Assembly (NCBI RefSeq): GCF_005239225.2
Contig: NC_133300.1
Location: 11,313,875 to 11,377,874 of the forward strand
Direction of reading: 5' to 3'
DNA: 64,000 nt
Origin: Populus alba
Lineage: Eukaryota > Streptophyta > Magnoliopsida > Malpighiales > Salicaceae
The translations under genes were made by a program, and so were the position numbers. A model generated the notes under the pieces. It worked only from the letters and a program-made list of their open reading frames with translations, was not told the origin of the DNA and made no database searches. Positions 10,268 through 22,206 of the stretch are shown here, piece after piece; the first letter of the stretch is position 1, and the number at the start of each line of letters is the position of its first letter.

Positions 10268-11318
10268 TTTTTTTTTTTTTTTTTTTTTTTTTTGTTTTCC
10301 AGCTATAAATAGGTGGAAATAATGAATGAGGCTATGCGTCATGATCTTTCTGCTGCTGGTGTTTGTGTTTATGCAGATACTTTTATTTATTTGTTTGTAT
10401 GAATGATTATATGTTTATATATGGCTTTTAATTCTTAATGATTCTAGTAATTAGCTGTTTGAGGAAACCTGTGTTAGGAAGCTTGTTGTTACTTGATGTT
10501 GCTCGTAGCACATGTTAATTGTGGAAGCAACTATGAGTGTTATAATTTGTGAGATTGATGAATTAATATCAATCTGTAGATACATATTGTCTAGTTTGGA
10601 TGCTTATTGCATGTTGTCTGACCAACTTTTATCTGAAATCACATCCATGCGTTTTTGGTCATCACAATGAATTGCAAATCATGAAATTCATTTTGCCTGT
10701 TTTTTGTTGTCTGTATAATGTTAGTACTTTGTAATGCCTTAGTATATTAAGATACATGTGCGTCTTGAAAATAGGACTGTTATTTGCCTTTTTTATGAGA
10801 TTTATTGTCTCTTTAGCTCCATTTTTTAGAAGTGATATATTGTCTTTTTTCTAAATCGTAACTTAACTGACAGAGTGGGAAGTGAAAGAGGAAGGGAAAG
10901 ACACGACACAGCAGTGGAGGATGATGGGATGAGGATGATGTCTAATGACGACTTCTCACTGCAGCGTAATAGGTAAGGAATGATGAGGACAATTGGGAGA
11001 GCACAGAAGAACTGAGCATGTTTCTAGAACATGTCAATATTATTATCTCAAATGTGGTTTGTGTTTGATCTTGAGATTGTTTTCTATAATCTTTAGTATG
11101 GAAACAGATGCATGAAACTATCAGATCAGAAGCTTAGTACAAAATTTATAAGCTCCAGGGCTTAAATTTTGTGTTTGACTGATGGTGGAAGTTGGATCTT
11201 TGTGTGTTAGGGAATTTGTATTTGATGAATTGCTTATTTCAAAATAACATGATTCTGGTATTATTGTTTTTATGTTTAGGATAGCATAGTAGTATCCCTT
11301 CCCCTAATGATTCGAATC
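10268..11318. other. Host DNA between gap and A1; possible gene 3' end
   Basis: A T-run (10268-10293) is followed by AT-rich non-repeat sequence that matches none of the element families. By the A1 target duplication this stretch was originally continuous with 26140 onward, so it lies just 3' of the P450 pseudogene. Apart from the candidate exon at 10874-10976 nothing coding is recognised. Confidence 0.6.
10874..10976 (+). CDS. Candidate terminal exon of an unknown host gene
   Basis: After an acceptor-like CTGACAG at 10873 the sequence reads about 33 codons, arginine/acidic at first and then MRMMSNDDFSLQRNR, to a TAA at 10974. Base composition is sharply less AT-rich than the flanks. The alternative is an internal exon with the donor GTAAGG at 10973. 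The product is not recognised. If real, the gene would point toward the P450 remnant (convergent). Confidence 0.3.
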
Positions 11319-11323
11319 CCTAG
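11319..11323. repeat. Left target-site duplication CCTAG of A1
   Basis: CCTAG directly precedes the A1 LTR and is repeated at 26140-26144 after the other LTR, giving a perfect 5-bp duplication typical of Ty3/gypsy integration. Confidence 0.95.
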
Positions 11324-12048
11324 TGATGCGAACCTCGTGATCACGTGGTCACGCAACCCACAATCAAGATTGAGATATGATCCCGGAAAGTCGAAATAGG
11401 TCCTGATATGAGTGCGACACAATGGAAACCTGCCCCAAAGGCACCAACACTATTGGAATGAGTAGAATGACGCCACGAAGCCAGTTAATCTTCGATAAAG
11501 TCAGATTCAGTTCGTTCAAGAACTAAAGAATGCAAGAATCACTCTCACACGTTAAAACTGAAAAATTCAAAATAATAATCATCAAAGCTGCTGAAATTTT
11601 GGCATACATGAGTTTAAATAGTTCTTGAAAGTTAACCCTAATGACCCTTTATGTGGGACTTATATGAGGTCCACTTCAAACTAGCCCAAAACCCTAAAAT
11701 GAAAAGCCCATAACTTAATCCAAACAAGCCTTGAATCCTAAGCCTTAAAACAAAGTATGAATTAAGCCACAAACAAAGCCTTGGGCTGTACTAACAAAAA
11801 TAAAATAAAGCTCTTATCTCAATGGCCCAAAAAGTTGTATTGACTCCTCTTGCACAACATGGATAAGATGTACTTAGCAGATCTCCTCTTGATACTCCAA
11901 TGGACCTTCCAATTCTGACTTGGTGGAAACCTTCAAAACCAATGCATTCAATGCGTCTTTCAATGTCTTTGTCTTGGACCGAGTCATTGGTCCATATTTG
12001 GAACATGTAATGGGTCCTTGCTGGTGTTTCTGGGCTAAGTCCGCATCA
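11324..12048 (-). repeat. 3' LTR of A1 (725 bp)
   Basis: In plus coordinates it begins TGATGCGAACC and ends GTCCGCATCA. The pol tail frame crosses from internal DNA into this LTR (PFEERGDDA then GPMTRSKTKTLKDALNALV within 11874-12146), showing that the family's pol C-terminus is LTR-encoded. Confidence 0.95.
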
Positions 12049-12062
12049 TCCCCTCTCTCCTC
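12049..12062 (-). other. Polypurine tract of A1
   Basis: On the minus strand this is GAGGAGAGAGGGGA immediately before the 3' LTR, the plus-strand primer for reverse transcription. It is identical in sequence and position to 21463-21476 in A2. Confidence 0.88.
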
Positions 12063-12066
12063 GAAA

Positions 12067-14787
12067 GGATTCAACCTCGAATCAAAATCTGTGTCAAACA
12101 AAGTAAGATCAGCAACATTAAAGGTTAGCACTAACACTATACTCACCTGGAAGGTTAATATTTATATTGCTTGTCATTGATTCTCTCTAAAACCTGAAAA
12201 GAACCATCACCACGAGGCTGTAATTTTGATTTCCTTTTGGTTTAGGAAATCGTTCCTTACGCAATGTGCACCCATACCCCAATCACCGGGTTGGAAAACA
12301 ACCAGTTACGTCCTTTTATTTGCTTTAGAAGCGTAAAGTCTGTTCTTTTTCTCTATTTGTAGTCGAACTCCCTCATTAGTTCTCTCACCATCTTTGCATC
12401 TTTTTTCACCATCTAAACTTACCCTTTCTTTTCAAAAGGTAAAGGAATTAAGTCCATAGGAGTTAGTGGATTAAAACTATAAAACAATTCAAAAGGAGAA
12501 AAAATTAGTAGTTGAATTAACAGTTCTATTATAAAGCAAAACTCAACAAAAGGCAAACATTCTTCCCAACTATTCAAATTCTTTTGAATTACAGCACGTA
12601 AAAAGTTGGGATAATGTTCTATTCACTACCTCAGTTTGTCCCATCTGTTTGAGGATGGCATGTTGTCGAAAATAAGAGTTTAGTTTCTCAACTTTCCCAC
12701 ATAAGGTCTTCCAAAAGTAACTAAGAAACTTAACATCACGAATCTGACACTATACTCTTAGGAATGCCATGCAAACATACAATCTCTCTAAAGAACAAAG
12801 TCTGCGATATGAGATGCATCATTCTGTTTTATGGCATGCAATGAAATATGTCATTTTTAGAAAACCTATCAACCACAACAAAGATAGAGTCTCTACCTTT
12901 CTTTTGACCTAGGTAAACCTAAAACAAAGTCCATAGAGATATCTAACCCAAGGTTTAGTAGGCACAAGTAGTGGGTGTATATAGTCCATGCGGTTGTACT
13001 CTAGATTTTGCCTTTCTACAAAGCAATGCACTGTTCACAAATTCGTTGCACATCTCTTTTCATCTTTTGGCCAATAGAAATGCTCATGCAATACATCCAA
13101 GGTTTTTCGCCAACCCCAAAGTGACCATTAAACCACCCCCATGTGCTTCACGAACAAGCAATTCACGCAAAGAACTAGCAGGAACACACATCTATTTTCT
13201 TTGAACAAATAACCATCCATCAAATAAAACTTACCGAAAGCCGAATGTCCACATGCATTATAAATCTCAGCAAAGTCAGAGTCATTATCATACAATTCCT
13301 TCACATATTCAAAACCTAACAATTTAGTATTCATGGTGTGTAAAAGAACATACCTGCGCGAGAGTGCATCAGCTACAATGTTCTCTTTCCCTTGCTTATA
13401 CTTGATTACGTAAAGGAAAGTTTCAATGAATTCAACCCATTTTGCATGCCTCCTATTCAACTTACCTTGTCCTTTCAGATGTTCAAGACTCATGATCCGA
13501 ATGGATTACGAACTCTTTTGGCCACAAGTAATGCTGTCATGTCTCAAGTGCTCTTACCAATGCATAGAGTTCTTTATCGTAAGTTGGATAGTTCAAGGTC
13601 GCTCCACTTAACTTCTCACTGAAATACGCAATAGGTCTCCGATCCTGCATCAAAACAGCACCTATTCCTATTCCAGACGCATCACATTCTATTTCAAATG
13701 CTTTCATAAAGTCAGGTAAACCCAAAACAGGTGCAAACATAATTCTCTTTCAAAAAAGAACAAATGCCAATTCTTGTTCCTCCCCCCATTTAAACCCAAC
13801 TGATAATTTTTTAACAACTTCATTTAAAGGGGCAGCTATTTGTATTGAAAAATCTTTCACAAAACGCCTGTAAAAACTAGCTAACCCATGAAAACTCCTT
13901 ACCTCACTTACCGATTTAGGTGTAGGCCAATCCCGGATGGCCTTAACTTTTTCCTCATCCATCTCGATACCCTGTGCATTTACAACATTGCAAAAAAAAC
14001 ACAATTTTTTCCATGCAAAAGGCACACTTTGTAAAATTAGCATACAATTTCTCACTACGCAACACACTAAGTACATTACGCAAATGATCAAGATGCTCAG
14101 TTAAGTTCTTGCTATATATCAAAATGTCATCAAAATACACAACCACAAACTTACCTATAAATACACGCAAAACATGATTCATTAAGCGCATAAATGTACT
14201 AGGTGCATTTGTAAGTCCAAACGGCATTACTAACTATTCATACAAACCATGTTTAGTCTTAAATGCTGTTTTCCACTCATCACCTTCTTTCATCCTAATT
14301 TGATGGTACCCACTTTTCAAGTCAATTTTAGAGAAAATACAGGATCCATGTAACTCATCTAACATGTCATCAAGCCTAGGAATGGGATGTCTATATTTTA
14401 CCGTTATGTTGTTGATGGCCCAACAATCAACACACATCCTTCATGTTCCATCCTTCTTTGGCACAAGTAGCACGGGTACAGCACACGAGCTCATACTCTC
14501 ATGAATGTAGCCCTTTTCCATCAACTCATCAACTTGCCTTTGAAGCTCCTTCGTCTCCTCGGAATTGCTTCTATAAGCTGGTCGGTTAGGAATTGAAGCT
14601 CCGGGTACGAAATCAATCTGATGCTCTATCCCCCTCAATGGTGGTAATCCGCTAGGATTATCGTCGGGGAACACATCATCAAATCCCTGCAACAAAGAAA
14701 TAGCAACACTAGGCACAATATGCTCAAGATCATTAGTATTAAAGTAAGCCTCTTTGTACACAAGTAAGATCATTGGCTTGTTAGTGA
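12067..14787 (-). pseudogene. A1 pol downstream half: RT, RNase H, integrase
   Basis: Read leftwards: RT N-terminus ([17 protein letters not shown], about 14780), TGA for Trp at 14441-14443, [25 protein letters not shown] for Trp at 14234-14236, [26 protein letters not shown] (about 14110-14140), a frameshift near 13980, RNase H ([16 protein letters not shown]), VADALSRR and then heavily frameshifted integrase (12200-13130). The last 900 bases have one-base insertions every few tens of bases. The same nonsense changes occur in A0. Confidence 0.92.
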
Positions 14788-14792
14788 AAAAT
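14788..14792. repeat. Left target-site duplication AAAAT of A2
   Basis: AAAAT precedes the A2 LTR and recurs at 22202-22206. Removing A2 and one copy restores continuous A1 sequence (GTGAAAAATGCAG), placing the insertion at the protease/RT linker of A1. Confidence 0.95.
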
Positions 14793-15504
14793 TGATGCGG
14801 ACCAGCCCAGAAACACGAGCAAGGACCCATTACATGTTCCAAATGGACCAATGACTCGGTCCAAGACAAAGACATTGAAAGACGCATTGAATGCATTGGT
14901 TTTGAAGGTTTCCACCAAGTCAGAATTGGTAGGACCATTGGAGTATCAAGAGGAGATCCTATTACATCTTATCCATCTGCAAGAGGGGTCCAATACAACC
15001 TTATTTGGGCCATGAGATAAGGGCTTTATTTTATTTTGTTAGCTACAGCCCAAGGCTTGTTTGGGCTTAATTCATACTTTGTTTTAAGCTAGGATCCAAG
15101 GCTTGTTTGGATTAAGTTATGGGCTTTTCATTTTAGGGTTTTGGGCCAATTTTGAGTGGACCTCATATAAGTCCACATAAAGGGTCCATTAGGGTTAACT
15201 TTTCAAGAACTATTTAAACTCATGTAGGCCAAAATTTTGGCAGCTTTGATGATTATTATTCTGAATTTTTCAGTTTTAACGTGTGAGAGTGATTCTTGCA
15301 TTCTTCAGTTCTTGAACGAACTGAATCTGACTTATCGAAGATTAACTGGCTTCGTGGCGTCATTCTACTCATTCCAATAGTGTTGGTGCCTTGGGGCAGG
15401 TTTCCATTGTGTCACACTCATATCAGACCTATTTCGGCTTTCCGAGATCAGATCTCAATCTTGATTGTGGGTTGCGTGACCACGTGATCACGAGGTTCGC
15501 ATCA
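14793..15504 (+). repeat. 5' LTR of A2 (712 bp)
   Basis: TGATGCGGACC to GGTTCGCATCA. It differs from the 3' LTR mainly by single-base insertions in the latter, pointing to a young insertion or consensus error. A TATA-like TATTTAAAC lies at 15211-15219. Confidence 0.95.
15210..15219 (+). promoter_or_regulatory. TATA-like box in A2 5' LTR
   Basis: CTATTTAAAC at the position equivalent to 2694-2703 in A3; a candidate U3 promoter element. Confidence 0.4.
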
Positions 15505-15506
15505 GT

Positions 15507-15518
15507 TGGTATCAGAGC
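15507..15518 (+). other. Primer-binding site of A2
   Basis: TGGTATCAGAGC, initiator tRNA-Met type, two bases after the LTR. Confidence 0.9.
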
Positions 15519-16703
15519 TAGGCTCCGAAACAAGGTCATATCATTCTGTTATTTTCGTTTTTTTTTTAGTGTCCCTTAAGTTTTCAGTGTTTGCATCCAT
15601 CTTAATTATTCTTCGTGTCTGTGTCATATAAGCAAAAGAAAAAAAAAGTTTATATTTCATCTTGTTACTGTCTCTTAATCATATCAGTTTTGTTAAAAAA
15701 GAAAAAAAAAATCAGAAACAAATAGAAAAAAGAGTGATTAGTTGAAATTTAAAGGATCATTTAATTTTTGCCGCTGAAACACAAATCTTGGTGAACCATA
15801 AGCAAACCACCTCAGAATCAATTTAAACTTCATATTCAGTCTATTGGGGGTGGGATCGCATGATATATCAAAGTTGGGCTTATTCTGATATTATTTGCTT
15901 GAGGTTTTAATTCGAGTTTCAATTCTGCCGCAAAAACACTACTCTTAGTGAACCCTAGGTAAAACACCTTGGAATCTATTGAAACTTCATATTCTGAGTA
16001 TTGGGTATGCTATTGCACCACATATTAAATTTGGATGTATTTTGATATCGGCTTCTGGAGGTTTTAATTGGAGGTTCAATTCTGCCACAAACTGATCATA
16101 CAAGGGGTTTGGGTACCTAGACATTATAGAACAACCTATAAATTGAGTTTTGGTGTTTTCATAGTATTACAATACTAAATATTGAATTTGAGGTCATTTC
16201 GAGATCGTTTGGTCTGGTTTCAATTTCTGTTACGTAAAATTGCGTAATAGGTTAGATTTTGCCTCAAGTTTCAAAACATGATCTTTGCTGTTTAGTTTTG
16301 TCCAAATATTTTTTGTTTATGCTATATTTGGATTATCTAGGAGTCAAGTAATTGTTTTTTCTTAACATTCGCTTCTGTTTTTATTTCGTGTCTTCATTTC
16401 GTCCACAATTCGTACGAATTTGCATTTGCTACTCGCAAAATCATTAATCCTAGTTTTGTTTTACTTTGTTTTCAGTATATTTATTGATTCTTGAGTCTGA
16501 AAATTATATTAGAGTGCGCTGTGAAGGCTATTGACTTTGATTTGTTGATTTCAGTTCCTAAAGAAACCAAAAGAAAGCAAGTTGTGAGGTAAAAGGCGTA
16601 GAGAGCTTAATAGAGTGAAAAGCCTTAATTTTTGTTTGTGTGATACACGAGAGGTGTGAGGATATATTTGTGCTACTGACCAAATTTTTGCAGATTCAAA
16701 GAA
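15519..16703 (+). other. A2 untranslated leader
   Basis: Noncoding, about 1.18 kb, matching 3003-4177 of A3 with small indels. It ends in the same acceptor-like TTTTTGCAG before the gag ATG. Confidence 0.75.
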
Positions 16704-17926
16704 ATGTCTGAAAATAACTGAATCAGTGACACAAAACGTTGACGTAGCTTTCCAATTGCGATCCATAGGCCAGACACTTGAGCTGTTGTCTAGGACGTAC
16801 AAGGATCTGAAAGATGAGGTGAATTCGATAAAGCAACAGAATTGTGGGGCTGATCGACGGGAAATACGCGTCCGTATGGCGGCACGGAATGTCAGATCTG
16901 ATTTGAAGAGTTTGTGTTGATGAAAACGCAGATGGGGGTGAAGATGACTATGATTTTGCATCAGCTGGCCAAGAAATCAGGTCTGGATCGAACAGGGCTA
17001 GGAGGAATGTGAATTTCCGTGGCATGAACACTTATGAAGATATGGATGGGACTTGGACACCATTAAACTGAAAAATTCCTACCTTTCAAGGTAAAAAACG
17101 ATCCCGAGGCTTATTTGGAGTGGGAGAAAAAAGGTAGATTGGATTTTTGATTTGCCATAGCTATTCTGAACAGAAAAAGGTGAAATTGGTGATAATTGAG
17201 TTTTACGGAGTATGCGTTGATTTGGTGGGATCTCAAGATTGTGATCAGTAGGAGGAGGAATGGCAAGAACGACCTGTTCAGACTTAGGGGGAGATGAAAG
17301 TCTTAATGAGGAGACGATTTGTGCCAAACCACTATTATAGAGACTTATATCTGAAGCTTCAAAGTCTGAATCAAGGTTATAAGACAGTAGATGAATATCA
17401 CACCAAAAGAGATGGAGATAGCAATGATTCGGGCTAATGTTGTTGAGGATGAGAAGCCACCATGGCTAGATTTCTTAATGGGTTGAATCGGGACATTGCT
17501 AATGTGGTTGAGCCATAGCACCATGTGAGAGCAGAGGACATGGTTCACATGGCGACGAAGGTGGAGAGACAACTTAGGAGGGGGCATGCTTCGGCCAGCG
17601 TTTAATTACGGGTTCGTCATCAATCTTGGAAGCCGAATCTAAAGAGAGAGGGCATGTCCGCCCAAGATCCTTTGGTCCTTCTAGAAACTGAACCACAAAG
17701 GCTAAAAGTTGATGTCCCTACTGATGCCAAAGGTAAATCTGAAACTCAACCTAAACGTACTCGTGATGTTAAATATTTCAGGTGTCAGGGACATGGACAT
17801 TATGCTTTAGAGTGTCCAAACAAGAGAATCATGATGATTAGAGATAATGGTGATGTGGAATCTGAAAGTGACAGTTCTGATTGTGAAGGCATGCCACCAT
17901 TGGAGGATAGTGATGGGATGAGTTAG
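16704..17926 (+). pseudogene. A2 gag, frameshifted
   Basis: ATG at 16704 (MSENN) runs into a TGA five codons later through an inserted base; the capsid part then continues in changing frames ([38 protein letters not shown]). It has the shared amber TAG at 17516-17518. In the nucleocapsid the first zinc-knuckle cysteine is Tyr (YFRCQGHGHYALEC, about 17772-17816), as in A1 but unlike A3, which would weaken zinc and RNA binding. The frame 17654-17926 is open through the knuckle. Confidence 0.88.
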
Positions 17927-18632
17927 CATTACCGGTTGAGGAGTCCTTGGTTATAAGGCGAACACTTCAGGTTCAGGTCAAAGAAGATGATACTAATGAA
18001 CAAAGGGAGAACATCTTCCATACGCGTTGTTACGTACAAAGAAAGGTGTGTGGTTTAATTATAGATAGTGGAAGCTGTGTAATGTTTGCAGTGCCACCCT
18101 TGTTAGTAAACTGAATTTGTGTACTGCTAAGCATGCTAAACCATATAGATTGCAATGGTTGAATGATAGTGGTGAAGTGAAAGTGACTAAACAGGTTGTG
18201 GTTCCATTTTCGATTGGGAAATATGTTGATGAAGTTCTGTGCGACGTGGTACCAATGCAAGCAAGTCACATCTTGTTGGGGAGACCATGGCAATATGATA
18301 GGAAGGCAATTCATGATGGGGTTAAAAATAGGTATACCATTGTAAAAGATGGTAAAACCATCACTCTTGTACCTCTTACACCCAAACAGGTGTATGATGA
18401 TCAAATAAAGCTAAAAGTGAGCATGAGACGATGGGGAGAGAAAATAAAGCTGAGGAACAAGGGGAGAGAAGACCATCAGATTGGGCTAGAACCCAAACCA
18501 CTACAACCCATTCGGCCACCCATCCAAACACAAGCAAATATTCGGCCAACACTCCAAACAAATCAAACCATTCGACCACAACTCAAAAACACCCAAATCT
18601 GGCCGAGAGTGGAGGTAAGACAAGAGGAGTGA
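17927..18632 (+). pseudogene. A2 protease
   Basis: The aspartic protease motif region is present (IIDSGSC near 18058-18080), but a base lost just after it breaks the frame. The downstream part is open from 18117 to 18632 (CTAKHAKPYRLQWLND; HILLGRPWQYDR), again ending in the region that overlaps pol in the -1 frame. Confidence 0.85.
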
Positions 18633-19600
18633 AGAAAGTCAGCAAGTGTGATGAGAATTGTGTGGAAAAACTAAAGAAACAACCCAATTTTTACGCTAGA
18701 GAGGCTGAGGTCAGATCTGTATTTTTCACTAACAAGCCAATGATCTTACTTGTGTACAAAGAGGCTTACTTTAATACTAATGATCTTGATCATATTGTGC
18801 CTAGTGTTGCTATTTCTTTGTTGCAGGGATTTGATGATGTGTTCCCCGACGATACTCCTAGCGGATTACCACCATTGAGGGGGATAGAGCATCAGATTGA
18901 TTTCATACCCGGAGCTTCAATTCCTAACCGACCAGCTTATAGAAGCAATCCCGAGGAGATGAAGGAGCTTCAAAGGCAAGTTGATGAGCTGATGGAAAAG
19001 GGCTACATTCGTGAGAGTATGAGCTCGTGTGCTGTACCCGTGCTACTTGTGCCAAAGAAGGATGGAACATGGAGGATGTGTGTTCATTGTCGGGCCATCA
19101 ACAACATAACGGTAAAATATAGACATCCCATTCCTAGGCTTGATGACATAGATGAGTTACATGGATCCTGTATTTTCTCTAAAATTGACTTGAAAAGTGG
19201 GTACCATCAAATTAGGATGAAAGAAGGTGATGAGTGGAAACCAGCATTTAAAACTAAACATGGTTTGTATAAATGGTTAGTAATGCCGTTTGGACTTACA
19301 AATGCACCTAGTACATTTATGCGCTTAATGAATCATGTTTTGCGTGCATTTATAGGTAAGTTTGTGGTTGTGTATTTTGATGACATTTTGATATATAGCA
19401 AGAACTTAACTGAGCATCTTGATCATTTGCGTAATGTACTTAGTGTGTTGCGTAGTGAGAAATTGTATGCTAATTTTACAAAATGTGCCTTTTGCATGGA
19501 AAAAATTGTGTTTCCTGGCTACGTTGTAACTGCACAGGGCATCGAGATGGATGAGGAGAAAGTTAAGCCATCCGGGATTAGGCCTACACCAAATCGGTAA
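18400..19600 (+). CDS. A2 pol: RT
   Basis: Open frame (first ATG 18431) of about 389 residues: Thr/Asn linker, [34 protein letters not shown] (Asp to His compared with A3), [30 protein letters not shown] and the catalytic YFDDILIYS (19373-19399). It lacks the stop seen in A3 at 6613 and shares A3's one-codon deletion at [10 protein letters not shown]. It ends at a frameshift in the [12 protein letters not shown] motif, where a G is missing and an A added. Confidence 0.9.
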
Positions 19601-21462
19601 GTGAGGTAAGGAGTTTTCATGGGTTAGCTAGTTTTTACCGGCGTTTTGTGAAAGATTTCAGTACAATAGCTGCCCCTTTAAATGAAGTTGTTAAAAATCA
19701 GTTGGGTTTAAATGGGGGGAGGAACAAGAATTGGCATTTGTTCTTTTGAAAGAGAAATTATGTTCTGCACCTGTTTTGGGTTTACCTGATTTTACAAAAG
19801 CATTTGAAATAGAATGTGATGCGTCTGGAATAAGGAAATAGGTGCTGTTTATGATGCAGGATCGGAGACCTATTGCGTATTATAAAGTGAAGAAGTTAAA
19901 GTGGAGCGACCTTGAACTATCCCCACTTACGACAAAGAAACTCTATGCTTTTGGTAAGAGCACTTGAGACATGGCAGCATTACTTGTGGCCAAAAGAGTT
20001 CGTAATCCATTCGGATCATGAGTCCTTGAAACATCTGAAAAGGACAAGGTAAGTTGAATAGGAGGCATGCAAAATGGGTTGAATTCATTGAAACTTTTCC
20101 TTACGTAATCAAAGTATAAGCAAGGGAAAGAGAACAATATAGCTGATGCACTCTCGCGCAGGTATGTTCTTTTACACACCATGAATACTAGATTGTTAGG
20201 TTTTGAATATGTGAAGAATTGTATGATAATGATTCTGACTTTGCTGAGATTTATAATGCATGTGGACATTCGGCTTTCGGTAAGTTTTATTTGATGGAAT
20301 GTTATTTGTTCAAAGAAATAGATTGTGTGTTCCTGCTAGTTCTTTTGCAACGTGAATTGCTTTGTTCAGTGAAGCACATGGGAGTGGTTTAATGGGTCAC
20401 TTTGGGGTTGCGAAAAACCTTGGATGTATTGCATGAGCATTTCTATTGCCAAAGATGAAAAAAGAGATGTGCAACGAATTGTGAACATTGCATAATGCTT
20501 GTAGAAAAAGGCAAAATCTAGAGTAACAACCGCATGGAGTATAATTACACCACTACCTGTGCCTACTGAACCAAATTGGGTAGATAAATCTCTATGGACT
20601 TTGTTTTAGGTTTACCTAGGATCAAAGAAAGGTAGAGACTCTATCTTTGTTGTGGTAGATAGGTTTTTCTAAAATGACGCATTTCATTTGCATGCCATAA
20701 AACAGATGATGCATCTCATATCGCAGACTTGTTCTTTAAGAGAGATTGTACGTTTGCATGGCATTCCTAAGAGTTATAGTGTCCAGATCGTGATGTTAAG
20801 TTCCTTAGTTTACTTTTGAAGACCTTATGGGGAAAGATTGGGAACTAAACTCTTATTTTCGACAAGACATGCCATCCTCAAACAGATGGACAAAACTGAG
20901 GTAGTGAATAGAACATAAATAATCCCAACTTTTACGTGCTGTAATTCAAAGAATTTGAAAAGTTGGGAAGAATGTTTGCCTTTTTGTTGAGTTTTGCTTA
21001 TAATAGAACTGTGCATTCAAACTACTACTTTTCTCCTTTTGAAATTGTTTATGGTTTTTAATCCACTAACTTCCTCGGACTTAATTCCTTTACCTTGAAG
21101 AAAGGGTAAGTTTAGATGTGAAAAAGAAGGCAAAGATGGTGAGAGAACTCCATGAGGGAGTTCGACTACAAATAGAAAAAAGAACAGACTTTACGCTTCT
21201 AAAGCAAATAAGGGACGTAAGCTGGTTGTTTTTCCAACCGGTGATTTGGGTATTGGTGCACATGCATAAGGAATGATTTCCTAACCAAAGGAAATCAAAA
21301 TTACAGCCTCGTGGTGATGGTTCTTTTTAGGTTTTAGAAAGAATCAATGACAACGCATACAAAAATTGACCTTCCAGGTGAGTATAGTGTTAGTGCTAAC
21401 CTTTAATGTTGCTGATCTTACTTTGTTTGACACAGATTTTGAATTCGAGGTCGAATCCTTTC
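19601..21462 (+). pseudogene. A2 RNase H, integrase and post-integrase region, frameshifted
   Basis: [18 protein letters not shown], RNase H ([28 protein letters not shown]) and integrase (GHFGVAKNLGCIA-like, [15 protein letters not shown]) are recognisable only by switching frames, with more than ten one-base insertions (for example AAAAA for AAAA at 20412-20416). The tail reads into NPFEERGDDAD across the polypurine tract and 3' LTR. Confidence 0.85.
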
Positions 21463-21476
21463 GAGGAGAGAGGGGA
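21463..21476 (+). other. Polypurine tract of A2
   Basis: GAGGAGAGAGGGGA directly before the 3' LTR start TGATGCGG. Confidence 0.9.
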
Positions 21477-22201
21477 TGATGCGGACCAGCCCAGAAATCA
21501 CCAGCAAGGACCCATTACATGTTCCAAATGGACCAATGACTCGGTCCAAAGACAAAAGACATTGAAAGACGCATTGAATAGCATTGGTTTTGAAGTTTCC
21601 ACCAAGTCAGAATTGGTAGGACCATTGGAGTATCAAGAGGAGATCCTATTACATCTTATCCATTCTGCAAAGGGGTCCCAATTCAACCTTATTTGGGCCA
21701 TGAGATAAGGGCTTTATTTTATTTTGTTAGCTACAGCCCAAGGCTTGTTTGGAGGCTTAATTCATACTTTGTTTTAAGCTAGGATCCAAGGCTTGTTTGG
21801 ATTAAGTTATGGGCTTTTCATTTTAGGGTTTAGGGCCAGTTTTGAGTGGACCTCATATAAGTCCACATAAAAGGGTCCATTAGGGGTTAAACTTTTCAAG
21901 AACTATTTAAACTCATGTAGGCCAAAATTTTGGCAGCTTTTGATGATTATTATTCTGATTTTTCAGTTTTTAACGTGTGTGAAGAGTGATTCTTGCATTC
22001 TTTCAGTTCTTGAACGAACTGAATCTGACTTATCGAAGATTAACTGCTTCATGCGTCATTCTACTCATTCCAATAGTATTAGTGCCTTGGGGCAGGTTTC
22101 CATTGTGTCGCACTCATATCAGACCTATTTCAACCTTTCCGGATCATATCTCAAATCTTGATTGTGGGTTGCGTGACCACGTGATCACGAGGTTCGCATC
22201 A
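21477..22201 (+). repeat. 3' LTR of A2 (725 bp)
   Basis: TGATGCGGACC to GGTTCGCATCA. It carries the pol tail coding stretch in its first 200 bases and many one-base insertions relative to the 5' LTR. Confidence 0.95.
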
Positions 22202-22206
22202 AAAAT
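22202..22206. repeat. Right target-site duplication AAAAT of A2
   Basis: Matches 14788-14792 exactly. Confidence 0.95.

Larger units (their letters stand above)
14793..22201 (+). mobile_element. Family A element A2, full length, nested in A1
   Basis: A complete 7409-bp element: 5' LTR 14793-15504, primer site, leader, gag, protease, RT-RNase H-integrase, polypurine tract 21463-21476 and 3' LTR 21477-22201, with AAAAT duplications. It lies in the opposite orientation to A1 and belongs to the same family. Frames are interrupted by many single-base indels, densest after 19800, plus a few substitutions. Confidence 0.96.

Noticed and set aside
9506..10342. Long open frames spanning 9506-10342 and 63065-63745
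   Set aside because: They run through N placeholders, so the translation is meaningless apart from the few real B residues at the edges.
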